NCBI GenBank assembly: GCA_028023455.1
Contig: JAQFVV010006305.1
Location: forward strand, 301,001-365,000
Length of the DNA stretch: 64,000 nucleotides
Origin: Epiperipatus broadwayi
Lineage: Eukaryota > Onychophora > Udeonychophora > Euonychophora > Peripatidae
Direction of reading: 5' to 3'
Part shown: in pieces, positions 47,332-58,417 of the stretch
Layout of the letters: each line of letters opens with the position of its first letter
Position numbering within the stretch: the stretch's first letter is position 1
The notes under the pieces: generated by a model
The model's input: only the letters and a program-made list of their open reading frames with translations
Told to the model about the DNA's origin: nothing
The model's database searches: none
Translations under genes and position numbers: made by a program

Positions 47332-47762
47332 GATATTTATTAATGGAAATCAGAAAGTTAAATAATTTTGCCTAATATTCTCACTTACTTAAATATGCAT
47401 TCCTATTGTTATAGTGTATTAGTTGTGTTTTATAAGCTTAATCAAGCAAAAATAAAGTGGATTATTTTCCTATTATTGATCATTTAGATTCTATAGTATT
47501 AAGTAACATTTACTGATAATTGAAAGCATTAGTTATTTTTATTAATTAACACTGGTTTATAAGGTTATTAAAAGCATGTGAAAGTAAATGGAAATGAGCA
47601 AGTTAATTGAACTTGTCATTGTAATATTCTTGGTTTATTTCAATATTTGCTCATATATGTTTTAAATGTGTTCTATAAGCTTAGATAAGCAGAAATGAAC
47701 TATTTTGCATATTGTTACTAATTTATCTCTAAAATACTAAACAGCACTTACTCACAGGTAAT

Positions 47763-48290
47763 TTGTCTGCTATATCACCAAAATTCTTGCCCAATTTCTC
47801 TTGGCTTACTGCCAATTTATTTGTTAATTCCCTATACCTCATATCACATCTTTCATCAAACTCTTACCACCTATTTTTTAAATCCATTTTAATATTCTCT
47901 ATTTTATTATTGGAAGATTTGAATTCATTTTGTAAATCCTCCTTAAGTTCTATCTGTTTATTCATCTTACTGTCTATTTTCTGATCTAGACTAGTTATTC
48001 TACTATCTACTTCATTATTCAGATAATCTATTTTACTATCTATTAATACTCTGGTTTCTTGAAACTGTTTATCGATTTTATTACTCATTTCTTCCATTTT
48101 CCGAGACTGTTTATCTATTAACTCTTTAGTCTCTTGAGATTGTTTATCTATCTTGTTACTCATTTCTTCCATTTTCTGAGATTGTTTATCTATTAACTCT
48201 TTAGTTTCTTGAAATTGTTTATCTATCTGGTTACTCATTTCTCATTTTCATTTCTTTAAGTTGTGCCATTATAGTTTGTAACAACAGCTG
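47763..48290 (-). pseudogene. Coiled-coil ORF with 25-residue repeats, possibly retroelement Gag-derived
   Basis: The open frame 47,864-48,238 encodes repeated IDKQSQETKELIDKQSQKME units of 25 residues (75-bp DNA period), then DSRITSLDQKIDSKMNKQ. This is a strongly predicted coiled coil. A 1-nt frame change upstream would add MAQLKEMKMR (about 48,277-48,240). Beyond one in-frame stop the reading continues EFDERCDMRYRELTNK...DIADKLP to about 47,763, where a consensus splice donor (CCT followed by GTGAGTAAG) occurs. Similar coiled-coil leaders occur in Gag-like ORFs of LTR elements, but no other retroelement part is adjacent. A decayed host exon is the alternative. Confidence 0.5.
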
Positions 48291-48390
48291 ATAGCCTAGC
48301 CTTTTCTCTGCCTTTGTCCCTTTGGTGGCTACCTTCTTATCCTTATCTATCAATATACATATTCTTACAAAATATCTATATTATTTACTA

Positions 48391-48594
48391 TGCTTTATTT
48401 CTTGTTTTTCATTTTTTTCTTTTTTGTCCCTCAATCCTTAACACACCTACAGTCTTCATCTTCATCTATCCACCAATACATTCCCTGATATTTTGCTTTA
48501 TTTCTTGTTTTTCATTTTTTCTTTTTTGTCCCTCGATCCTTAACACACCTACAGTCAACATCCATCTATCCACCAATACATTCCATGATATTTT
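48391..48594. repeat. Tandem duplication, 103-bp unit
   Basis: The segments starting TGCTTTATTTCTTGTTTTTC at 48,391 and 48,494 are near-identical through CATCTATCCACCAATACATT, with a few substitutions and small indels. The plus-strand open frame across it is a low-complexity by-product. Confidence 0.8.
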
Positions 48595-48599
48595 AAAAC

Positions 48600-51500
48600 C
48601 ACTATTTCTTAGCATGGCTTCCTCTCTATCTCTACACTACCACCTGTCATTAATTACAACAAACAAATACAAAATTCCTTATTCACATATTTTCCATGTC
48701 CATCATCCCTCCTTCCAACTATCCACTCAACCACCTGTATTTGAGTACCCTATATCCACTTCCATAACTTCAATTAATTGACAAAATATCATATCCTATA
48801 CTAGGCCACAACCCCTGCTCTTGAAATCCTGCTTTGGGGCAGGTCATTTCTATTGCAGTGTGCCAAGTCAACTGAAATCCAGGTGCAAATATGCCTTTGC
48901 AGTCTCATATTCATGCATCATTCTGTAACAGTACATAATGTCAAATGAAACAAAATGATTCAATAAGTGTTACCATTTAATAAACAATCATTTATTATTA
49001 CTGTGGAAGGTTTCAGGGCTCCACTTATAGCTATCAGTATATGTTACCAGCCATGTAACCATTCTAATTTAATGGGAAACCCTATCCAGGTGGAGTATCT
49101 GTTAGCTAGGGTTAGCTCATGGAATTTATTGGTTTAAGCCAACAGATTCACATTCCTCTACTATGACCGTACAGATCTTATGGGTATTTTAAAGCTGAGA
49201 CAACCAATTTGTCAGATTACCAAATCTCCCCATTCTCATCAATACTAGTATACAACATCTGGCCCCCACTGTACCACCATCAATATCAAATTATCACCAT
49301 ATTAACCCCCCCCCCAACTATTATAAAAGACTATCCATGATCATCATCATCTAGGTAATTGTTTGCTCATCTATTTTCCAATTAAACTCATAAATTTAGG
49401 GCATATGAGTAAACCCCTTTGTCGGAGACATGAGGGAGACATAGGACATATCTTAAGCCCACCTGTCACCATCAATATTCACTCAAACCATATAACCTAT
49501 ATATCCATATTCAATTCGGTTATGGATGTGGGACTATTTTTATATAGCTCTATAATCAATTAACCAATGCTAAGATAACTGCCACCATAACATTCATATT
49601 GATACCTTGTACAGTCATCAGTTATGACAATGAATATCCCATGATCAACCAACACAAGCCATACCTATCTTATCTAAATAGGCATGTATATTTGGTTCAC
49701 TACTACTTGTGACACCAAATCAAACTGATGATAATTGCAACCAATGCAAATTGCAACCAACCATGCCAATTGCAACCAGCCACCCTCCTGATGATGATCA
49801 CATATGTCTATCCTCAACATGTGTTATCAGTTAACTAAATAACTAAACCAAAAAAATAGTAATAATAATAACGCTACAGCAAGAATATTAGATGATTATG
49901 TTTAAGATTCATTTGTTTTAATAATAAATTTCCAATCATGTAATGGACTTCAATCATAATAATAATAATAACAGTACATAAATAAGAATTATTAAATGTA
50001 TAAATAAATAAGACTCAAGGTCTAATATGAAATAACCCAATAAAAAAAAAACACTTTAATATTTTCTCCCAACTTTACATATATGTTGTCAAATCCAATA
50101 AAACGATCATTTACGCAGTATGTGTGTATTCACTTCCATATAGATGCGTCTATGCTTTATGAATCTATTCACACACAATATAACACCCATTGAGCATCTA
50201 AGATTTGGTATGACCTAATCTTAATTTATTCGAATAAACCTATGTCTGTATATGCAGTCAGACACACTTCATGATGTTGATATATATAATGTAAAACACC
50301 TTTTTCTTCACCTTATTAAATACAAGTAAAATATATTTTAAAAAATCTTTAAACCTTGAGCAAAGAAACATTTTACATCAAACTTAAATATACAAATAAG
50401 TAAAAAGAAAATGTACGAATATATACAGACAAGTTGCTCAAGTATTTTGGTGACTACATTAATAACTATGTAAACAACAAATAACAATAATAAATAACAG
50501 ATATATTTATAGCAAAAAATATATATATATATTCAAGGATAATAAAAATAAAAAAATCTAATGACCTCAAAACTATATTTGCGGTGTTCTTTTGCATATT
50601 AACCAAAAAAAGAAAACTTTTAATGTTTATGTGTCAAAGTAAAACAAAAGCAAAAAAAAAAGAAACAAGGTTTGAATTCATAGAAGATTTAAATTATCAC
50701 TTTTAAGTAAGAAATCATTAATAAAGATCTAAAATGTTACCACTCCATTTCAGTTCTTGAGGAGAATCTCTTAGCTGAGACAGTTGACTTCTCTTTCCCT
50801 ATATTCAAGCTTATTTACTGCACTTCCCATGTGTTCTCTATTTCCTTTCTCTTTGTTTTTTTCTCTTCTCTTTTCTCTTTTATAATTTTCATATGACATA
50901 AAAAAAAATTTTGACAAAGTTCCTGCTGTTCATTGGATCTTTTGAAAACTTCATGGATATCAATTAACATTGTAGTCTTCCCTTGTCACTTCTAATAAAA
51001 AAAAACTCTGAAAGGCAGCATAGTAGTAGATCAGTGAAAGGGGGATTTCATACAATTTCTTCTCTCTTCGTCCTTCTTTTCCTGCCTTTCTTTTTTAAAG
51101 ATGATGATTCTTTAACAAACCATAGGATATGAACTGGATCTCCACAACAAAATGTGTTTTTTATGTGGTTAACTGGGAACACTGTCACTCTATTGGTGAT
51201 ATATAGGTGTGTAAACAAACAGCCAGCTCGTAGTTGCTTCGATCTTGGGACAAAATAACTGCAGCTAATGGTGCATTGTTCTTTATTTTACAGCTATGAA
51301 TAATATACTAATCCTGAGTCTATATTTTGGAAGCAATAATTTATATTGCCTCTTATAATGCCTTTTACTTTTTTATTTTGTCTTGGGGTTGGATCTTTAT
51401 TGATCATGATAAAAGACTTATTGCATTCTACAATTAAATTTCCTTTCTTCTCCAAATTCTTTTCATAACTCTGGTATATATGTATATATTTACTAACTTA

Positions 51501-52300
51501 GATGAGATAAACCATTATTCATATATCTGCACATCTCCAGTCATTTTATAAAAGCAGTATTTTAACCAATTTTATTCATTTTGAATCCCTTTTCTCTCAA
51601 TGGTATCTTAATAAGGAAGAGCATGTATCCTATAATTTTCTTCTTTCCGGTCTTCCCCTTTTCCCTTTCATAGGAAAAAAACCCCAAAGTTATTTTCCAC
51701 ACTCCCTTCCCTGATTTGGCCATGATTATTTTTCTTACTTTCTGCTTTCAGCCCCCAGAACTTAAAATATATATATATATATATTTTAAAACTCAGCCAT
51801 TTTCACTTCATTTTATCCCCAGCTGTCCAAAGATTACACATCATCATGCTCAAGCCCACACACAATCAGCTCAAAATCTTTTCAAACAAACAGCTTTAAT
51901 CTTAACTTTTAGAGAAAAAAAAACAACTACTCAAGACTGTTAAAACTTCTACTGGTGGTTTCCTTCAAGTAAAAGACTAATCATTTATTAATTTCTTCTT
52001 CCATGACAAATTCATCTCTTTTTTCGACAATTTTATAAAATCAAAAATATATACAAAAGAAAAAATTTATATACCTACTGATATCTGTATTTGCATAACT
52101 CCCACACATGTACAATTTTTTTTCTTAATATATATCTATATTAGTGAAATTGTAGAACTGTTAACACCGATTCACACACTCAAATCTTTTGTTTCAAACA
52201 CACATGTGCATCCCAAACTAATTGACTAAGCTATCTTAAATTAATGATTAAACAATTTATTTTAACCTGTTTTAACAAAATGAAATTATAAAATGAAATC
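48600..52300. other. AT-rich intron sequence, no supportable gene
   Basis: Only simple repeats (AAT runs near 49,860-49,990, AT runs near 50,520 and 51,770), short GCAACCA micro-repeats near 49,735-49,785 and poly-A/T tracts are seen. I recognise no protein domain or RNA gene. Confidence 0.5.
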
Positions 52301-52301
52301 A

Positions 52302-53546
52302 TCATATTCTTTAATAGGCAAAATAAGAGTCATAGATCACATGACACTATCTATTAAGCTTGTAAGTTATAAACAATGAGGATTGCCAATTCCTCTACAA
52401 GCTTTATGACAAATGCTTAGCCAGAGCCAGCACTTAAAATATCTCTGTCAGGAACCCCTTCCCAAACCTCTGACCATGGTTTTGTGCTTTGGCACTCCTC
52501 AGAGGTGTCAGGCTAGGTTCAGACACTAGATCTAAAAATGCCAACCCAAAGCCAAGCACTTATTTAAAAGTTATCTATTGAGTGGAAAATCTGAAATTTT
52601 CAGACATCTACATCTTCAAACCCAGCTATCCAACTCAAATAGCTATATGAGGCTGACAGATCTTCAGGAATTGGCAATCCTCAGTGTTTACAACTTACAC
52701 ACTTAATAGATACTGTCATGTGATCTATGACTCTTATTTGGTCTATTTATAGTCTCTGCCACAAGTCTTATGCAATTTTATATTGCTAAGACTACTACTA
52801 TATGGTATGGCTGAAAATCTATCAGCCCCATATAGCTATTTGAGTTAGATAGCTGGGTTTGAAGACATGTAGATGTCTGAAAATTTCAGATTTTCCACTC
52901 AATAGATAACTTTTAAATAAGTGCTTGGCTTTGGGTTGGCATTTTTAGATCTAGTGTCTGAATCTAGCCTGACACCTCTCTGAGGAGTGCCAAAGCACGA
53001 AACCATGGTCAAAAGTTTGGGAAGGGGTTCCTGACAGAGATATTTTAAGTGCTGGCTCTGGCTAAGCATTTATCATAAAGCTTGTAGAGGAATTGGCAAT
53101 CCTCATTATTTATAACTTACAAGCTTAATAGATAGTGTCATGTGATCTATGTCTCTTATTTTGCCTATTTATAGTCTCTGCCACAAGTCTTATGCAATTT
53201 TATATTGCTAAGACTACTACTATATGGTATGGCTAAAGATCTATCAGCCCCATATAGCTATTTGAGTTGGATAGCTGGGTTTGAAGACATGTAGATGTCT
53301 GAAATTTTCAGACTTTCCACTCAGTAGATAACCTTTAAATAAGTGCTTGGCTTTGGGTTGGCATTTTTAGATCTAGTGTCTGAACCTAGCCTGACACCTC
53401 TCTGAGGAGTGCCAAAGCACGAAACCATGGTCAGAGGTTTGGGAAGGGGTTCCTGACAGAGATATTTTAAGTGCTGGCTCTGGTTAAGCATTTATCATAA
53501 AGCTTGTAGAGGAATTGGCAATCCTCATTGTTCATATTCTTTAATA
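52302..53546. mobile_element. Three-copy insertion with a perfect 15-bp target duplication
   Basis: The 15-mer TCATATTCTTTAATA flanks the insert exactly (52,302-52,316 and 53,532-53,546). The 1,215-bp insert has copy A inverted (about 52,317-52,660), followed by copies B and C in direct order with a 422-bp period. The landmark TTGGCAATCCTCA occurs at 52,671, 53,093 and 53,515. Copies are about 95% or more alike by eye. A 15-bp duplication is typical of LINE-driven integration, but the head-to-head plus tandem arrangement is not. No ORF or poly-A tail is seen. Confidence 0.8.
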
Positions 53547-54040
53547 AAATATAAAAGTTTAAAGCAACTAAATATTTCTTTCTTATATATATATTTTTCG
53601 TTTCTACTTACTAAGTAAAATCACATATATAAATACCAACATATTTATGACATATACACAAAAACCAAAAAAATGGGGGGGGGGGTGCTAATCCTCTCTC
53701 CATTCATTAATTTATGTGGGATTCGACTCTATCCCTACAACATATATAGTAAAAGAAAGAAATATGATGTGTGTGTATTGTTTTATCTGAACTGGCTAAA
53801 TTAAAAATAGTCAGACTAATAAACCTACATGTTGATATTGAAATTTACATAACAGATTTTCTACAATTGTGTGCAAAAATGTTTATTTGATATCTATAGT
53901 TGGGTTGCTAAATTATATAATAGAAAATAATTTAAAGTGCAAATTCTAAAAATTAAACTAAAAACTATGAAAGAAAACATATCTATTCTCTTAGAAATTG
54001 TTCATTAAATTAAATCAAAATAAGAATAAAGCTTATTTAC

Positions 54041-54071
54041 CTTCATAATAATTTAAACCAGTTTTTATTTT
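54041..54071 (-). CDS. Candidate 31-nt exon of the minus-strand gene
   Basis: An acceptor (ATTATTATTTTTAG) and a donor (ATGAAG followed by GTAAAT) bound 31 nt that are open in one frame only, KIKTGLNYYE plus one base. Entry is phase 0 and exit phase 1, which matches the candidate exon at 42,646-42,696 (junction codon GCC, Ala). Short AT-rich exons are easily found by chance, so this rests mainly on the phase match. Confidence 0.35.
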
Positions 54072-54312
54072 CTAAAAATAATAATAATTTCCAGTGATGC
54101 TATAACTCTAGTCAGATGAATTTATTTGGTTTATTACTAAGGCAACATTTGCTTTCGTCCAACTTATCAGTAGAATGAGATTTATAACATTAAGTTATCA
54201 ATGATATTCTAGAGAGAATATTGGATTAAAACAATAAAGGACTAGGGTGAATTTAAGTAAGAATGAATTGACTATTTACAAGATATTTTCACAAACAAAC
54301 AATATTATTTGA

Positions 54313-54420
54313 ATATGTCTAAATGTGCTAAAATGCAGGCAATAGTAAAGCTAAGTACAAATTGTAGTATTATTTGGCCGAGTGCTTTAAAGAAGTTTAT
54401 CTTCTCATAATCGTGAGAAG
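54313..54420. repeat. Fragment of the foldback family at 9,567-10,459
   Basis: The segment resembles the outer part of the arm at 9,567-9,670: GTCTAAATGTGCTAAAATGC, TAAGTACAAATTGTAGTATT and ATCTTCTCATAATC. It is a second, 3'-truncated copy of that family. Confidence 0.6.
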
Positions 54421-54424
54421 CCTA

Positions 54425-57400
54425 CATTTCTTTTATTCTTGCAATATTATTTTAAGAAATTTTATATGAGATCTATCAAAATGTCCTTTCAAGACCAGAC
54501 TATACTTCAATTACTATTTCAAAATCAATTAATAAGATCAATAAATATGTAAATGGAACAAGCACATTGATTTAAATTTATTCTCCATAAAAAAATAAAA
54601 TATATTATTCAGTAAATAAATAATAATGGCATATATACACTGTGTATTAACAATATAACTGCAAATTAAAATATGTGATAAATACTATATATAAATTAGA
54701 GCATTTTTCCTTACCTTAGGTTTTTGTATATATATATAAGAATCAGTGTATATATACGTTTATCAATATACGATTTAAGTTTTTCCTCACACGGGTATCT
54801 TACTAGTGCACATTATAACAGTACAAATGAATGGCAATCCTTTGTTATTTAATTTCATTAGATATTTTGTCATTCAAATGTAGATGGTAATCTATTACGG
54901 CTTCTTGTTGACTTTTAAATATAACTATATTAACTTATAATTTTCCTACATTTGTGATAAACAATTTCTTGAAACTTTATTCATGCTACAGATTATAAAT
55001 TCTCTAAATATTTTCATCAGCTTGCAGTTCTTGTCTAAGATGATAAATATCTGTTAGTAGTTAATAATTTATTATAAAATAGCCAGAAGTAACCATCTGA
55101 AAAAAGATCTCTTAGCCAAAAATAAATTCCAAAATCTTGGGTAATACAGAGATTCACATTATAAACAAGGCTTTCCTGCAGAAGCTTACAGCTTGGCAGC
55201 TAACAATGAATAAATTTCTCTCTTAAATTTAACTTTTTAATAACTTGTTTCAATTAACCAAAAACTGATCCCTAAGGCTGTGTGAATCTGATAATTTTTC
55301 TAACTGCTTAGTGAACAATAAGTTTTTAAAAACAATCAAAGAACTTGGTAAAAATTTAATCATCTAATAATGAATATTTCTGTAATTGTAATTTTCACTA
55401 CATCACTTGATAGGGATTAGTATCTATCTGTTCACTTTTAACACTTTGTAGAGGAATGTAATCATAACCATATGATCAAAGACATGTGAAAAAGATGTGA
55501 AACCAGTCTCTATCTTGCATGAGAGTGGAGTAGTGAAAATTGCAATATAGAATTATTATTCATTATTAAATAATCTCTAATCTAATGAATGACTAATAAA
55601 AATTATTAATACACTTTCATTAAATGGTTTGTGTCAAAGTTGTGAGAGCAGCAAGTCTGACACTTATAAGTTGAACTGTAATAATTTGCTATCTATATAT
55701 ACTAAACATGATAAAGATATATATAAAATGTACCACGATATTTTTAAAAGAAAAAAAAATCTTTTTAAAATTAAAAAAAAAAAGTATAAAATGTACAAAT
55801 ATATAAATTTCTACAGAACTTAACTACAATTTAATTTGTACTTATTATATATATCACACAATTATTTCACAAGACAAAATATTTAACTTAATTAATACTC
55901 AAGAACAATGTTAGTAGCAATGAAACTTTGTCATATCAATATTTAGGATATCAAATAATATTGAACTAGTTTTATTTTGATTGCAGTTATAGAAAGAAAA
56001 AGCAACTACTTTTGTTCAGGATGCTTGTTTTTTGCTAATAATAACATTTTTTTATTTATATAAACTGAACAAATTAAGTTATCCATGCCCAACAAAGAAT
56101 AAAATTAGATACAAGTGTAATGTGAGATAATATTTCCAGCTTTAAAATATTCATTTTGTTTGCAATGTTTCAGACAAGTCTGAGATTATCTATACTACTA
56201 TGAATTATAAACAGTATTTTACCACAATTTTTTTCACAAATTACTGAATATGTTGTAATACATCATTTATCAAAGAAATGGTTAATTTACTTTGTTTGCT
56301 TTATATCACATAATTAGATAATAATTTTAAACAATTCTTGAAAAAAAAAAATGAAATAAATATATAAACTATGATGTTCTTTCTTTTCTGACAATACTAA
56401 TCACTCATTTCATTTATTTTGATAACTGGTCAATAAGTCAAATAACTAATGTAAAATAATAATAATAAAAACAAAATTGTAATCTATAATAATACTTTTT
56501 TAAAATTTACATTTTATGTAGATAAATCTTGACATGAAGAGACCTTTAGAGTCTTTTTTTTGTTTCAGAATAACATTTTTTATAACCTATTATTATCAAT
56601 TTTACACTTTCATTTTTGGATAAATCTAAAAAAAAATAAAAAAAATAACTTTTGCTTCCTTTCCATCCTTATTTTTATGTGTGTGTTAAAAGCCTCCATC
56701 TGGATTTGATGGTCAAATGTCACAATCTCCCAATCAACATATATTTGTTGTATATATAAAATAAATATTAATATAAATTGAAATAATTTTAAGTTACAAT
56801 GTCAAAAAAAGAAAATCATAAAGTTAGTAATTTTAAAGATTATATGATGTTCAAACACTTAAATGACAGGTTGAGCTAACAATTCTATTCAATTTATTTA
56901 AATATTTTCTTTTACTTTATTTAACTGATCCAGGAATTTCAATTATTGGGTTCATTACTCTACCACTATACTAACACTACAAAATTCTTTCAAGAAGTGA
57001 TGAAAAGTATATGTTTTTGTATATGTAATTTTAAAACACATATAACATTTTATTTTTGTGATAATCTAAGGGATTTTTTTTTAAATTAAATATTTAGAGC
57101 AAATCATTTTCTTTTTTTTTTTAATCTATTGTCAAGAAAAAAACCATTTTAAATTTTCATATTATTAGAAAGGAAAAATATAAATAACCTTTTTAATTTT
57201 AGTCTTTACTTATGTGTATGTATTATTTGCAAACATAAGCTTTCTTGAAAAAAAAATAATTTACTTTTAAGCACTTTTAGAACTATAGAAAAAGCTCAAA
57301 AAATATATTCTATTTTAATAACATGAAAAGGAAAAGAATAATGAAAGAAAGAAAATATATATATTTATTTCACTTTTTTTTTTCAAAGATAGTAATTGAA

Positions 57401-57520
57401 AATTGATAATACCAATTAGCAAAAAGCCAGACAATAGAGAAATGAAAATGTCTTACTATCATAATAATGTTATGCCTTTTACAGAACGATAATGCATATA
57501 TACAAAGCATTGAAATAATA
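54425..57520. other. AT-rich intron sequence
   Basis: No gene is supported. A donor-like CCTAAG followed by GTAAGG occurs on the minus strand at about 54,712-54,707, but the upstream sequence is low-complexity. The open frame at 55,629-55,823 is rich in K, Y and N and I treat it as chance. Confidence 0.45.
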
Positions 57521-57524
57521 AATA

Positions 57525-57556
57525 TTTCGACTGTTTGTTCCAAGTCTTTTGCAAAA
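57525..57556 (-). ncRNA. Hammerhead-like hairpin remnant at the edge of the palindromic element
   Basis: On the minus strand GCAAAAGACT, ten bases, and AGTCGAAA form a GACT/AGTC stem followed by GAAA. This resembles the Penelope hairpins elsewhere in the window, with the CUGANGA box mostly lost. An AT-rich TATTTATTATTTC follows, as at the other Penelope ends. The motif is short, so this is tentative. Confidence 0.3.
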
Positions 57557-58366
57557 AAATATTAAAAGTTAATGAAGTTGTTTTTCAGCAAATGAACTAA
57601 TTGTGCATATATGCATATTCATCATGTGAGCTACAGGTTCCTGGATCAATTACTAGCTGAATAATTTTTGTAGAAAAATTCCAGTTTGTTTACTAATAGT
57701 TGAGACTTCTGAGCAACTAAATTCATAATTATATATATAGTGTTATAATTTGACAATCTAATATGAAATAATAATCTATTATTTCTTATTGTTATTTCAT
57801 TCAAAAACTGTTAGTATATACTTTTAAACATAATTTATTAAAAATATTGGTGCTTGTCTTATAGATAAAGACACCGTTCGATGGCGCCATTTTCACGCTA
57901 AAACTATAAAATATGACCATTCCCGGGCTGTTGATTTTAATCATTTTGATGTGTTTTTTGTAATGCGAAAATAAAAACAAAACAAAATCATATTTTTTAA
58001 ATATTATTTTTTATTAACGTCTACAAATTAAATGATAATCATAAATGTAAAATAAAATAAACAAATTACAATTTGATTCGTGTTTTTTATTTTGCTTTAT
58101 TAGAAAAATCAATTTTCTATCGGATATTTTTTTACTGGGGTTACAGCTTTTTTTTTTTTTGTTTGTTTAAAAACTCATAATCGGAATAAAAAGTAAAATT
58201 TCTTAGTCTTCCTTTTACATTTTATTTCTACAGAGAAACAGATATTATTGTGTTACTGCTATTTTTTACTTTTTTTGTCTTCATTTTACTTTTTTTTTTT
58301 TTTACACACAAACAGATATTACTGCTATTTTTTACTTCAAATAGAATGACAACAAAAAGTAAAAGT

Positions 58367-58417
58367 TGTTAGGGTCAGGTTTAGGGTTAGTTTTAGGGTT
58401 AGTTTTAGGGTTAGTGT
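58367..58417. repeat. Telomere-like 12-mer repeats in the left arm
   Basis: TTAGGGTCAGGT is followed by three units of TTAGGGTTAGTT/TTAGGGTTAGTG. This is a 12-bp period related to two TTAGGG hexamers. The inverted counterpart lies at 61,950-62,000. Confidence 0.8.

Noticed and set aside
48314-48781. 155-codon plus-strand frame with duplicated hydrophobic segments
   Set aside because: It follows a 103-bp tandem duplication of pyrimidine-rich sequence. Apparent membrane segments come from T-rich runs.
54707-54840. Minus-strand exon ending at the GTAAGG donor near 54,712
   Set aside because: The donor is good, but the upstream sequence is AT dinucleotide repeat with no convincing acceptor or phase partner.
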